Origin: Asticcacaulis sp. AC466
GTDB lineage: Bacteria > Pseudomonadota > Alphaproteobacteria > Caulobacterales > Caulobacteraceae
NCBI RefSeq assembly: GCF_000495815.1
Contig: NZ_AWGE01000018.1
Span: forward strand, 62,001 to 126,000
Reading direction: 5' to 3'
Length of the DNA: 64,000 nt
In this document: in pieces, positions 9,134-17,493 of the stretch
Layout of the letters: each line of letters begins with the position of its first letter
How positions within the stretch are numbered: the stretch's first letter is position 1
The notes under the pieces: model-generated
Database searches by the model: none
Told to the model about the DNA's origin: nothing
Seen by the model: only the letters and a program-made list of their open reading frames with translations
Position numbers and translations under genes: made by a program

Positions 9134-9235
9134 CACTGCCGTGCTACCGAGCAAGTAATCAACATGCCTGGTTACGGCTTCGAACTCAACTCTACGCATC
9201 CGCAAACGTCTCGAAGAACTCGTCCAGTCATCTTG

Positions 9236-10714
9236 TCAGTGGCTTCCAACCGTGCCAGGCGACGGCGCTTCCGGCTTTCTGATGAAGAACGCAGCAACGA
9301 CTGCACCAAGGGAGATAACGGCGCCACATAGGAAGGCGGCCTTTATGCCACCGGTCGTTACCGAATGCAAATCAGCCCCCGCAGCGGCCAAGCCTGCGCT
9401 CTCCAGCGTCATGATGGCAACAAACAGGGCCGTGCCCGCCGCACCCGCCACTTGCTGTGTAGCGCCGAGCATGGCGCTCCCGTGCGAATACAAATGTGGC
9501 GGCAATGCCCCCAGGCTGACCGTGAATAACGGCGTGAACATTAGGGCGAGGCCAACGCTTAGCGTCAGGTGGGCGATCAGTAACAGCCAGACCGACGTAT
9601 CCCGCTGGATGAAGGTCAGCCCCCATAAGGCAAGGCTTAGGAGAATAGCGCCTGGAATAACCAGTGGCACGGGACCATGCTTGTCAAACAGACTGCCAAC
9701 GGTCGGCGCACATAGCCCCATGATAAGGCCGCCCGGCAAAAGCAAAAGTCCGGCCTGTAATGTCGTTAGGCCCAGGACATTTTGGAGATAGATCGGCAGG
9801 AGGATGAACGCGCCGAACATCGACATCATGAGGATGGCCATCATCGCCATGGCGATTGTGAAGCGTCTGTGGCTCAATGTGCGCATGTCGAGCAGGGCGC
9901 GGTTCTCTCTCTCCAAAAATCTCTGCCGCATGATGAAGATCGCGATGACGGCGGCTCCTATCAGCAAGGGAATCCACGGCGATATGACGGGGACATGGAG
10001 GGCCGCCTCCCCCAGTCCGCTCAGGCCGTAGACGAAACCTCCGAAGCCTATGGCTGACAGGAAAATCGAGAGAATATCGATCGGCGCCTTGTTTGGAACG
10101 GACACATTCTGGATCCGTGCCGCCCCTAAAGCCAGTGCGCCCAAAGCGATCGGCAGCACGAGCAGGAACATCCACCGCCAGTCCAGGACCGAAAGGATCA
10201 GCCCGGAGATGGTCGGGCCAAGCGCCGGGGCAACCGAGATGACAATGGAAATATTGCCCATGGTCTTGCCTCGGGATTCAGGCGGCACGAGAGTCATAAC
10301 CGTCGTCATCAGAAGCGGCATCATAATGGCCGTGCCTGACGCCTGCACAATTCGTCCAATGACCAGGATAACAAAGCCCGGCGCTAACGCCGAGATCAAT
10401 GTGCCCAGGCAAAATAGCGACATGGCCAGAATAAAAACCGGCCGGGTGTTCAGGCGTTGCAAAAGGAAACCTGTGATGGGGATTACCACAGCCATGGTCA
10501 GCATGAAGGCCGTCGATAGCCATTGCGCAGAGCTGGCCGTAACACCGAGGTCCTTCATCAGATGCGGCAGAGCCACAATCATAAGGGTTTCGTTCAGGAT
10601 CACGACAAAGGCCGAGACCAGCAGAAGGCCGATCACAAGCCTGTTGCGGGCGCCGTGGTCTTCTGTGATCCCGACGGGCTCAGGATCCAATGGAGATTGC
10701 ATGTCTGTGGTCAT
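9236..10714 (-). CDS. MFS multidrug efflux permease, DHA2 (EmrB/QacA) type
   Basis: 492 residues, almost entirely hydrophobic, with the 14-segment pattern of DHA2 drug:proton antiporters. Recognisable features are an early NETLMIVALPHLMKDLG segment, WLSTAFMLTMAVVIPITGFL, the antiporter-type motif around GPTISGLI, and DWRWMFLLVLP in the middle. It should sit in the inner membrane and export hydrophobic or cationic compounds using the proton gradient. A start at 10702 (MQSP) is also possible; neither has a strong ribosome site. No membrane-fusion partner or regulator is adjacent, so it may act alone. It converges on the cyclic-di-GMP gene. Confidence 0.88.
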   Translation of the reverse strand: MTTDMQSPLDPEPVGITEDHGARNRLVIGLLLVSAFVVILNETLMIVALPHLMKDLGVTASSAQWLSTAFMLTMAVVIPITGFLLQRLNTRPVFILAMSLFCLGTLISALAPGFVILVIGRIVQASGTAIMMPLLMTTVMTLVPPESRGKTMGNISIVISVAPALGPTISGLILSVLDWRWMFLLVLPIALGALALGAARIQNVSVPNKAPIDILSIFLSAIGFGGFVYGLSGLGEAALHVPVISPWIPLLIGAAVIAIFIMRQRFLERENRALLDMRTLSHRRFTIAMAMMAILMMSMFGAFILLPIYLQNVLGLTTLQAGLLLLPGGLIMGLCAPTVGSLFDKHGPVPLVIPGAILLSLALWGLTFIQRDTSVWLLLIAHLTLSVGLALMFTPLFTVSLGALPPHLYSHGSAMLGATQQVAGAAGTALFVAIMTLESAGLAAAGADLHSVTTGGIKAAFLCGAVISLGAVVAAFFIRKPEAPSPGTVGSH

Positions 10715-11488
10715 GAGCTTTTGAGCCGATCTCGTTCACGTAGGGTTGCCGCCAAAGGCAATCACAGCCTGCCTCTAGCGACCATTCGTGCCAAAAGGCG
10801 ACAGTGGCCGCAAGTTTTGACTGTCAATTTGTCAAACTTGCCTCACGGCTTACATTCGTCTGGATGCGGCGCACTTACCCGTTCTTTGTGCATCTGCGAA
10901 CAAGGCCTGCCACGCAATTATACGAGACTGTGCTAACCTTAGTTGCCACCGGGCCTCCGTCTGAAACTGAAGGCAATATCAGGCAAACCACATGTCCGAT
11001 ACGTCTCCCCATTTTATCGAATGAATACCCTCGGATAGCAGGCTTTCCAGGTTCGCACCGTCAAGGACCTGATCGCATATCAAAGCGATGAGCTGGCGCA
11101 GTTCCAAAGAAACCTGGCGTCCGCAGCGAACATCCATTATGCCATTTGGCAATGGTGGGCCCAATCCGAAGGCCACGGATCAGGTTCAAGAAACAAAAGA
11201 TACGCTCCGCGCCGTGGCTTAAATTTGATCGGCGGCTCAGTTGGGTTTCAAACCGATTGTGCCGCCAGTCTGCCGTTGATAGCGGTCCCTTATATCTTAC
11301 ATCTCTAACGCATCGATACCTGTCACCGGTTTAGGTTGTGGTTCCTTGCATCATGTCGGATATCAAGGTGTGAACATGCATACGCGACGTCCATATTCGC
11401 GCCAGCCTATTGTGCCCTTATAAAGCGTTGCGTCTCTTGCCTCCGCCCGGCCCGTTCGCGGTGATCGCTCATCATCAAACGACAGATA
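10715..11488. other. Long gap without a firmly supported gene
   Basis: 774 bases. The only frame that looks somewhat protein-like is on the minus strand at 10979-11176 (65 residues, GTG start, containing VSLELRQLIALICDQVLDG). It has no ribosome site and no family was recognised. No tRNA cloverleaf, terminator or repeat was found. It could be a decayed gene or a long regulatory leader. Confidence 0.4.
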
Positions 11489-12436
11489 TCAAAACCACCG
11501 CCGCCAAATCGCGACGATCACAATCGCCACGGCCGATCCCACCATCAATCCCGTAACATAGGAAAAGCCGGAGACACCGGAATGAAAAAATGGCGTGTCG
11601 AAATTCATGCCGAAGATACCCGCCGTTGCGCCGACGATTCCTGTGATGACCGTCACGATCGTCAGGGCTTTCACCAGTTTGTTCGTGTCCTGAGCCACCC
11701 GGGTGGTGTAAAGATCAAAGCTGCCAATGACCGTTTCGCGGGCATTCGACACGGCATCCTGAAGACGCTCTAAGATACGGCCCAAGCCTTCGAAATACAC
11801 CCGGTCGGACTCCTCAATATGAGCAAAAAAGTCGGGTCGTGTGAGCGCGTGAATGGTGTTGGCCGCCTCCGCCAGGGATTTCCGTAACCTGGACACCTGG
11901 CCCCGCAATTTCGCCAAGGTTTCAAGCAGAGTCTGCTTTTCATTGGAGGTGAAAATCGCGCTGTCGAGCTTGTCGATCTCCGTTTCAATCCGGGTAACCT
12001 CTTCTCGGTATACCTCCAGGAGCTCAACAACGAGCGCCACGGCAAAGGCTGATGGGGTCAGACGCCCGTTCAAAGTTTCGCCGCGGTCCGTTTCAACAAA
12101 GCGGTCCATGAATTTTGGGCGTGTCTCAGAAACAGTCAATAACCAGCTCTTGCCGACAATGAAAACCAGTGATGCCGAATGTTTGCCTTTCGATGCGGAC
12201 GGGCATGGCATAACAAACCTGTAAAACGTGTCGAAAATTTCCAGACTCCCGGTTCCGCGTTCTTCCGCCAGCGCTGCCTTCATATCTGGCGGCAGATGCA
12301 TAAAACCGTCAAGATCAACGCCAGAGCCGTCAACCCAAAGAAGCTGGTTCTTGCCTATTCGTCTAGGCCGGTGTGTCAGCTGGATTTCTTCGTCGTGACC
12401 TTCGGCGTTGTAGAGAAAGGTCCGTATCGATGTCAT
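11489..12436 (-). CDS. CorA-like divalent-metal transporter (CorA/ZntB superfamily)
   Basis: 315 residues from the ATG at 12436; an in-frame ATG at 12460 is possible but has no ribosome site. A long cytoplasmic domain ends in extended helices (about 150-255) leading to two membrane segments at the C-terminus. The signature GMN is at 276-278 (FGMNFDTPF), at the end of the first membrane segment as in all CorA channels. The N-terminal domain resembles ZntB-type proteins (zinc efflux or uptake), so either Mg2+ or Zn2+ is possible. It is the last gene of a three-gene minus-strand operon with the DinB-like and small membrane proteins. Confidence 0.87.
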   Translation of the reverse strand: MTSIRTFLYNAEGHDEEIQLTHRPRRIGKNQLLWVDGSGVDLDGFMHLPPDMKAALAEERGTGSLEIFDTFYRFVMPCPSASKGKHSASLVFIVGKSWLLTVSETRPKFMDRFVETDRGETLNGRLTPSAFAVALVVELLEVYREEVTRIETEIDKLDSAIFTSNEKQTLLETLAKLRGQVSRLRKSLAEAANTIHALTRPDFFAHIEESDRVYFEGLGRILERLQDAVSNARETVIGSFDLYTTRVAQDTNKLVKALTIVTVITGIVGATAGIFGMNFDTPFFHSGVSGFSYVTGLMVGSAVAIVIVAIWRRWF

Positions 12437-12486
12437 AGCCCTGTTCCGATCTGCCTTCATGTGGGAAACGGTGGTGTTGATCGACG

Positions 12487-12963
12487 TTATGCGGCGCTAC
12501 ATCTGGTAAGTGACCGGTGTATCACGGCCAGACTCTCGAAATCGCGCGCGCAGAGGCTATGGGCCAAGCTTAAAGCTGAGATTTCGACATCATTAAGCGT
12601 GCCGGTTCGTACCCACTGATCCTCAGTCAAATCATTCAAGACGCTAAGTGTTCGACTGCGCGCAGTCTCAAACGCTTCCAACAGCGTGTCCAGTTCATCC
12701 CCTTTGACCTTGGCGTCCGAGGCATCCCATGTCGTTTCAACCCATCGAAACGACAACGCCGGACGCTCTTCCAGCAGCACGCACGTCAGGTCCGACTGAA
12801 ACGTCTGTATCTCGAAATCCAGACTGTGTTTGAGTTGTTCGATCGCGTCATCTGCTGCGGAACCTTCGGCGGCCTCGGCCCTTGGATCAGACGCCAAGGC
12901 TTTGGTATGAGCGACTACACGGGCCGGGAACTCAGCCAGGGCTGAAAAAGTCACGATGCGCAT
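12487..12963 (-). CDS. DinB-like four-helix protein
   Basis: 158 residues from the ATG at 12963 (MRIVTFSAL). The longer frame to 13035 would overlap the upstream gene and is not favoured. The C-terminal part LTEDQWVRTGTLNDVEISALSLAHSLCARDFESL has the DinB/YfiT layout, a helical bundle that usually binds metal through three histidines. Only the AHS histidine and a later IHRS histidine are visible, so metal binding may be altered. It sits 16 bases downstream of a small membrane protein and 50 bases upstream of the CorA-like gene, probably one operon. Function is unknown; thiol or metal stress is a guess from context. Confidence 0.6.
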   Translation of the reverse strand: MRIVTFSALAEFPARVVAHTKALASDPRAEAAEGSAADDAIEQLKHSLDFEIQTFQSDLTCVLLEERPALSFRWVETTWDASDAKVKGDELDTLLEAFETARSRTLSVLNDLTEDQWVRTGTLNDVEISALSLAHSLCARDFESLAVIHRSLTRCSAA

Positions 12964-12979
12964 ATGGGATGTGCTCGCC

Positions 12980-13294
12980 TTATCGTGCCTTGTTTGGCCA
13001 AAGCAAGAGGGCGGCAAGTATAATGCCCACGCCAACGGCTAACGGCGTGACCGACAGTGGAGCGTGATGATTGATCCGCAGGATACGCCGGCCGGTGGCC
13101 TGAAGCCGCTTATCCGCGCGGACGACGTCTTGGTGGAGCCGTTGCCGGCCGTGTTCGGCGCTGCGTTCCACATCTTTGAGCGCCCGCCTCACCTCACTGT
13201 GGACGAACTCTGACAATATCGATGCGTCGCCCGATATCGCGACATCAGGCATATGATCGTGGTCGCGCGGCACTGATTTAACGGTAAGTGGCAT
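12980..13294 (-). CDS. Small membrane-anchored helical protein
   Basis: 104 residues. A charged N-terminal half is rich in Arg, Glu and His and predicted helical (FVHSEVRRALKDVERSAEHG). A single C-terminal membrane segment lies at about 82-99 (PLAVGVGIILAALLLW) and the protein ends in NKAR, so it is a tail-anchored inner-membrane protein. The start ATG at 13294 has AAGGGGA upstream. It is the first gene of an operon with the DinB-like and CorA-like genes, so it may be an accessory to metal transport. No family was recognised. Confidence 0.65.
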   Translation of the reverse strand: MPLTVKSVPRDHDHMPDVAISGDASILSEFVHSEVRRALKDVERSAEHGRQRLHQDVVRADKRLQATGRRILRINHHAPLSVTPLAVGVGIILAALLLWPNKAR

Positions 13295-13557
13295 GATTCA
13301 TCCCCTTTAGTGTCACGGCACTTTAAGTCCGGTCCCGTAGAGAAGCAGCGCGCTTCCCTTGCCCCTTTTATAATAAATACATAGGCACCCAGACTCTCGG
13401 GTGGACGGACTTTTGAGCCTGCTACAGCTTACGCGTTTTTGATTTCCCGTCCTGTCTCCCACCGGCCTTCCTTACGGCCGTCCTGGTAGCCTCAAACGCA
13501 TATTAAGGTGTTGCGTCTGGAGTAAAATCGCAGGCCAGCGCAGTTGAGGAGATATCA

Positions 13558-13857
13558 ATGACGATAACTGTGGCCAAGGGCGTTGCCATGCCCAGCATTA
13601 TCAAACCCGGTGACACGGAACTGACCGACGCCAAGGGTGTTCCCTTTACCAGTGAAACACGCGACCAGCACGGTGCGGACACGGTTCCAACCGGTATCGA
13701 TGACACGCCCAAACCCTATAGCGGGGCTGGCGTCGATATCGACTCTACGGACATGCCGGATGATGGGGTCATTGCCGTGCACGACACCGATGACGACCTG
13801 CTTGCAGAAGAGCAAACGCACAAGATCAGTGATATCCCCTCTCCGGACGGACACTGA
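13558..13857 (+). CDS. Small acidic, probably disordered protein
   Basis: 99 residues with a strong ribosome site (GAGGAG, eight bases before the ATG). It is very rich in Asp, Thr, Pro and Gly (for example DDGVIAVHDTDDDLLAEE), without hydrophobic core, signal peptide or cysteines, so it is likely unstructured. It stands alone between two stress-type genes. No family was recognised and no function is proposed. Confidence 0.6.
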   Translation: MTITVAKGVAMPSIIKPGDTELTDAKGVPFTSETRDQHGADTVPTGIDDTPKPYSGAGVDIDSTDMPDDGVIAVHDTDDDLLAEEQTHKISDIPSPDGH

Positions 13858-13933
13858 CCAAACGATACAGAACGCATACCGGCACCCTGCCCACCTTTTG
13901 AGGTAAGAGCAAAAGATAAGGAAGCTGTATTTG

Positions 13934-13968
13934 GGAACTTAGAAATGCGCCTGTAAGTCTACAGTTCC
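13934..13968. repeat. Imperfect inverted repeat before the GlsB-family gene
   Basis: GGAACTTAGA from 13934 and its imperfect mirror TCTACAGTTCC ending at 13968 flank a short spacer, about 40 bases before the start of the GlsB-like gene. It could be an operator. The GGAAC half is not followed by CGTT at the spacing of a general-stress sigma promoter. Confidence 0.3.
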
Positions 13969-14008
13969 GACCCGCCGCAGAGGCCGGTCCTAAACCAGGA
14001 TAAATCCC

Positions 14009-14263
14009 ATGAGCATTGAAACCCTTATTATCTGGCTAGTCATCGGCGCCGTAGCTGGATGGATTGCCGGCGCAATCGTCAAGGGCGGTGGCTTTGGTCT
14101 TATTGGTGATATTGTCGTAGGCATCTTGGGCGCGTTCATAGGCGGTTGGCTTGCGGGTGTCCTAGGTATCCACATCGGTGGTGGGCTTGTTGCCACCATC
14201 ATCACGGCAACCGGCGGCGCAGTCGTTCTTCTTCTCCTGGCACGTCTGATCAGGCGCGCTTAA
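14009..14263 (+). CDS. GlsB/YeaQ/YmgE family stress membrane protein
   Basis: 84 residues made of three glycine-rich membrane helices (IIWLVIGAVAGWIAGAIV, then LIGDIVVGILGAFIGGWLAGVLG, then LVATIITATGGAVVLLLLARL). This is the transglycosylase-associated/GlsB family, small inner-membrane proteins usually induced by envelope or general stress; the molecular role is not settled. Length and layout are normal for the family. Confidence 0.88.
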   Translation: MSIETLIIWLVIGAVAGWIAGAIVKGGGFGLIGDIVVGILGAFIGGWLAGVLGIHIGGGLVATIITATGGAVVLLLLARLIRRA

Positions 14264-14441
14264 TCTCGGCCACCTCATAGATCAGGACGCCTATAGATAA
14301 GGACGGCCCTTACACCGTGTCGCTGATTTGCGATCTATAGCTGGTGCGCGCCATCTTGTTCATGATGAAGATCGCTGAGTTCAGTTGAATTTGGCGGTCG
14401 CCACTCCGATCTATGGATGGAACTCCAAGTAAAGGACACCG

Positions 14442-15773
14442 ATGAATCGGCATTTTCATCCGACTCTTTGGAACCAGGTCGAAAACCAGGCAACGCGAAT
14501 ACCCGCTATCTACGGCGATATAGACTTCGCCGCAGTGCCTGAGCGTTTCACGATCAATCCGTCCGGGGAGGGTCTCCAAGGTTTTGAAAAACTGATCCCC
14601 GAGATCATGGCTGACGCCCCTCTGGTAGAGATGATGGCAGCCTATACCTTGACCGGAGATGTGGTGGCGGACGCCTATGCCGCCAGAATTCCGGAATTTG
14701 GCTTTCGTCAGCTCGTCATGTGGCTTAAGACAGCGTGCGACAAAGGCGTCGAGGCTGTTCCTGATGCGCCGGACGAGTTGCGCGCCTTCCTGGCCGCCAT
14801 GGAAGCGAGGCCCAAGTGGCTCGATATGAATCTGGTACGTGAAGGCGCCCGGATTGAACGCAATCACTATGCCCATTTAGTGCCCTTCGCTATTCGTGGG
14901 GCGTTTCTCGCCACCTTCATGAATAAATACTCTGCCCTACCTATGGCATTGACCGGGCATTTATCGGATCAACTGGCTGCCAAACGTGTGCATGAGACGG
15001 CGACCTTCTTCACCCTGACCGTCATGCCGGGCGCCCTTGAACGACAGGGGGCAGCGTTCAAAGCCGCCGCAATGGTGCGCCTAATGCACGCAATGGTGCG
15101 CTTCAACGTCATGAAACATAGAGGCTTATGGGATACACGCGTCTATGGCGTACCTATTCCACAGGTCGATCAAATGCCGGCGGGGCAGATCGGGTCGTTC
15201 CTAATCGCGTTTCGCGCTCTGAAGGAAGGCCGGGAGCAATTTACCACGGAAGAACGCGCCCGGATCGAGATTGGACGATATCGCTGTTTCCTTCTGGGCC
15301 TGCCCGAGCCCTTGCTAGGCGACACTCCGCGCTCCGTCGCCAGGTTGATGCTCGCGCGTCAAGCCACCTTACGCAGCGGTTATGATGAAGACACATGCGG
15401 CGCCCTGGTTCGCGGCACCATGAATACAGAACTGTCTTTTGACACCTCCTTGCCAGGCAAGATCGACCGCGAACTGGAGCGAAGTTTTTCAAAAGCCTTC
15501 TTCATCAAGCACTTCCTGCAAGGCGATACGAAGCGCGCCGCCAGGATGGGCGTCACCTATACGCTGAAAGACCGAAAGCTGGCTCTAATTGCCGCGACGT
15601 GCATTTTCTCGCAGCTAAGGGTGTTCGGGTTCCTGGCGGACATCCCGGTGGTGCGCGACTTCGCGGATCGGCTCCTGGTGGGCAAGCTGGAAGGCTTGCT
15701 CAAACGCTACGGTCACGCCAGCTTCTCATCAGACGCGGCCTCGTATAAAAGCAGCCATCATGCCCACAATTGA
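14442..15773 (+). CDS. MpaB/latex-clearing-protein family oxygenase (DUF2236)
   Basis: 443 residues, without signal peptide. The region HETATFFTLTVMPGAL followed by an Arg/His-rich helix (MVRLMHAMVRF, then NVMKHRGLW) is characteristic of the DUF2236/MpaB family. These are haem-dependent oxygenases such as rubber oxygenase Lcp and mycophenolic acid MpaB. The length matches the bacterial members. The substrate is unknown; no terpenoid or polymer gene lies next to it. It precedes the ECF sigma gene by 97 bases but is probably not part of that operon. Confidence 0.72.
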   Translation: MNRHFHPTLWNQVENQATRIPAIYGDIDFAAVPERFTINPSGEGLQGFEKLIPEIMADAPLVEMMAAYTLTGDVVADAYAARIPEFGFRQLVMWLKTACDKGVEAVPDAPDELRAFLAAMEARPKWLDMNLVREGARIERNHYAHLVPFAIRGAFLATFMNKYSALPMALTGHLSDQLAAKRVHETATFFTLTVMPGALERQGAAFKAAAMVRLMHAMVRFNVMKHRGLWDTRVYGVPIPQVDQMPAGQIGSFLIAFRALKEGREQFTTEERARIEIGRYRCFLLGLPEPLLGDTPRSVARLMLARQATLRSGYDEDTCGALVRGTMNTELSFDTSLPGKIDRELERSFSKAFFIKHFLQGDTKRAARMGVTYTLKDRKLALIAATCIFSQLRVFGFLADIPVVRDFADRLLVGKLEGLLKRYGHASFSSDAASYKSSHHAHN

Positions 15774-15869
15774 TCCTTCATAATTTTGTTCGCTAAAGTT
15801 GCGCGATAAATTGCGCATTCGCTTTACGGAAACGCTCGCCTCGCGCATCCTATATACAGGAGGGCCTTC

Positions 15870-16445
15870 ATGGACTCGGCACCGGGGCACATTATTGGGT
15901 GGGTAGGATCGCATGTTCTGCCGCACGAAGCCGACGTGCGAGCCTGGCTACGCCGCGCGCAACTGGGGCACGAAGACATAGAAGATATTGTCCAGGAATC
16001 TTATTGCCGCATGGCGGCGCTCAGCAGCGTCGATCATATCGCGTCGCCGCGAGGCTACTTTTTTACCGTCGCCAAGAATATTGCCCTGATGCGTGTCCGC
16101 CGAGCCCGGATCGTGCGCATAGAAAGCGTGGACGAGATCGACCGCCTCGATGTCATGAGCGACGCCCCCTCACCAGAGCAGATAACGGTGGGACGCTCGG
16201 AACTGGCCCGGCTGAAACGGCTGATCGCCTCGCTGCCCACCCGGTGTCGCCGCATATTCGAGATGCGCAAGATCCAGGGCCTACCCCAGAAAGAAATCGC
16301 CCGGGTCATGGGTGTGAGTGAAACCATTGTTGAAAATGAGTCAGCCAAAGCCCTTAGGCTGATCATGCGGTCAATTGCTTCCGAAGAAAGCCATTTTCAG
16401 CCGCAAAAGGAGTTGAAGCGTGACACCGACGCCGATCGAAACTAG
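15870..16445 (+). CDS. ECF sigma factor, FecI type
   Basis: 191 residues with sigma region 2 at about 25-90 (DIEDIVQESYCRMAAL) and region 4 at about 120-170 (LPTRCRRIFEMRKIQGL, QKEIARVMGVSE). The ribosome site is AGGAGG at 15858-15863. It overlaps the FecR gene by 26 bases and is followed by an STN-domain TonB receptor, the classical cell-surface-signalling order. In such systems substrate on the receptor relieves FecR, freeing the sigma factor to transcribe the receptor operon. The expected target promoter is visible at 17404-17428. The C-terminal tail of about 15 residues after region 4 is extra and charged. Confidence 0.9.
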   Translation: MDSAPGHIIGWVGSHVLPHEADVRAWLRRAQLGHEDIEDIVQESYCRMAALSSVDHIASPRGYFFTVAKNIALMRVRRARIVRIESVDEIDRLDVMSDAPSPEQITVGRSELARLKRLIASLPTRCRRIFEMRKIQGLPQKEIARVMGVSETIVENESAKALRLIMRSIASEESHFQPQKELKRDTDADRN

Positions 16446-17391
16446 CGACGAGATTGAGCGCGCGGCGAGCCTGTGGGCGGTCAAGGACCGGCCGCTGACT
16501 CCTATGGACGAAGCATCTCTGCGTGAGTGGCTGGATGGAGATCCCCGTCGGCGCGGCGCCTTGTTGCGAGCGCAGGCCACCTGGTCGTCGCTGTCTCGGG
16601 CCCGTGCCCTCGGCCCGTCCGCCCGTTGGCAGGGTGCCCAGCCCGGCATAATAGCCAGCGTGTCACGACGCAATCTGCTGGCCGCAACCGGAGCGTTAGG
16701 CGGCCTGATGGCAGCCGGCCTGGCCGGTCTGTTTATCAATCGGTATATAAATGAGACGATCACCCGCAAGGGTGAAATCCGCCGCCTGCCGATGAGCGAT
16801 GGTTCGATTGCAACCATTAACACCGAAAGCCGTATCAAGATCGACATGACCGATACCCAGCGACGCGTCGATCTGATCCGCGGCGAAGCCTGGTTCAAGG
16901 TGGCCAAGAACAAAGAACGCCCCTTTGTGGTGGCTGCCGGTGTCGCACGGGTTCAGGCCGTAGGCACGGCGTTTTCGGTAAATCGGCGGGATGGCGGCGC
17001 AGAGGTGCTGGTGACCGAAGGCACCGTCAAAGCCTGGTTGGACGGTGCTGATCAACAGGCCGTCCTGCTCAATGCTGGCGACCGCACCTTCATGGGTCAC
17101 AAAAGCGCGATCATGGTCGAACACGCGCCCGAAGCGATCGATAGCGCGTTAGCCTGGCGTGAAGGCCAGATTGCGCTTAACGGAAAAAGCCTTTCGGAAG
17201 CCGCCGCAGAGTATAACCGCTACAACCAGATTAAAATCGTCATCGGCGACCCAGATCTGGCCCGCGAACGCTTACTGGGCCGATTTAGTACCGACGATCC
17301 CGAAGCCTTTTCCAGCGCTGTCGCCCAGGCCTTCGGTGCAGAAATCACCAAGACCGACACGACGATATATATCGACACGAAAAAAAAGTGA
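16420..17391 (+). CDS. FecR-family anti-sigma/sigma regulator
   Basis: 323 residues from a GTG at 16420 with AAGGAG upstream, inside the end of the sigma gene. A cytoplasmic sigma-binding N-terminus of about 80 residues (with LWAVKDRPLTPMDEASLREWL) is followed by a single membrane segment at about 85-110. The periplasmic FecR domain then follows (RLPMSDGSIATINTES, RGEAWFKVAK, VQAVGTAFSV), ending in an STN-like DUF4974 domain (GKSLSEAAAEYNRY). The periplasmic part should contact the STN domain of the receptor encoded next. This is the inner-membrane relay of the pectin operon. Confidence 0.9.
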   Translation: MTPTPIETSDEIERAASLWAVKDRPLTPMDEASLREWLDGDPRRRGALLRAQATWSSLSRARALGPSARWQGAQPGIIASVSRRNLLAATGALGGLMAAGLAGLFINRYINETITRKGEIRRLPMSDGSIATINTESRIKIDMTDTQRRVDLIRGEAWFKVAKNKERPFVVAAGVARVQAVGTAFSVNRRDGGAEVLVTEGTVKAWLDGADQQAVLLNAGDRTFMGHKSAIMVEHAPEAIDSALAWREGQIALNGKSLSEAAAEYNRYNQIKIVIGDPDLARERLLGRFSTDDPEAFSSAVAQAFGAEITKTDTTIYIDTKKK

Positions 17392-17403
17392 CCTAGACCG
17401 TAC

Positions 17404-17428
17404 GGAACTGAAACGGCCGAACATCGTT
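17404..17428 (+). promoter_or_regulatory. ECF-type promoter before the STN TonB receptor
   Basis: GGAAC at 17404-17408, then exactly 16 bases, then CGTT at 17425-17428. This is the consensus spacing of ECF sigma promoters. It begins 13 bases after the FecR stop and leaves about 55 bases of leader before the receptor start, with the ribosome site AGGAGGAAA just before the ATG. A matching pair was not found upstream of the sigma gene. An alternative reader is the general-stress sigma factor, whose consensus is similar. Confidence 0.6.
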
Positions 17429-17493
17429 TAAAAAGGGGGGCGTTACGTCCTCTATATAAGGCGCCATAAGGCGCTATACACAGGAGGAAATCG

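Noticed and set aside
9131-9146. Hairpin TAGCAC-N4-GTGCTA at the end of the cyclic-di-GMP gene
   Set aside because: The stem has only six pairs and no T-run follows, so it is not a convincing terminator.
11190-11230. GGTTCAAG resembling a tRNA T-loop
   Set aside because: No acceptor, D or anticodon stems can be drawn around it.
12474-12487. TTGATCGACGTTA as an FNR-like box
   Set aside because: The second half does not match ATCAA and the position is inside an operon gap.
13934-13960. GGAAC before the GlsB-like gene as a general-stress promoter
   Set aside because: CGTT is absent at 16-17 bases, so only the -35-like half is present.
15799-15816. Direct repeat TTGCGC with 12-base period upstream of the ECF sigma gene
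   Set aside because: Only two short copies; no support for a binding site.
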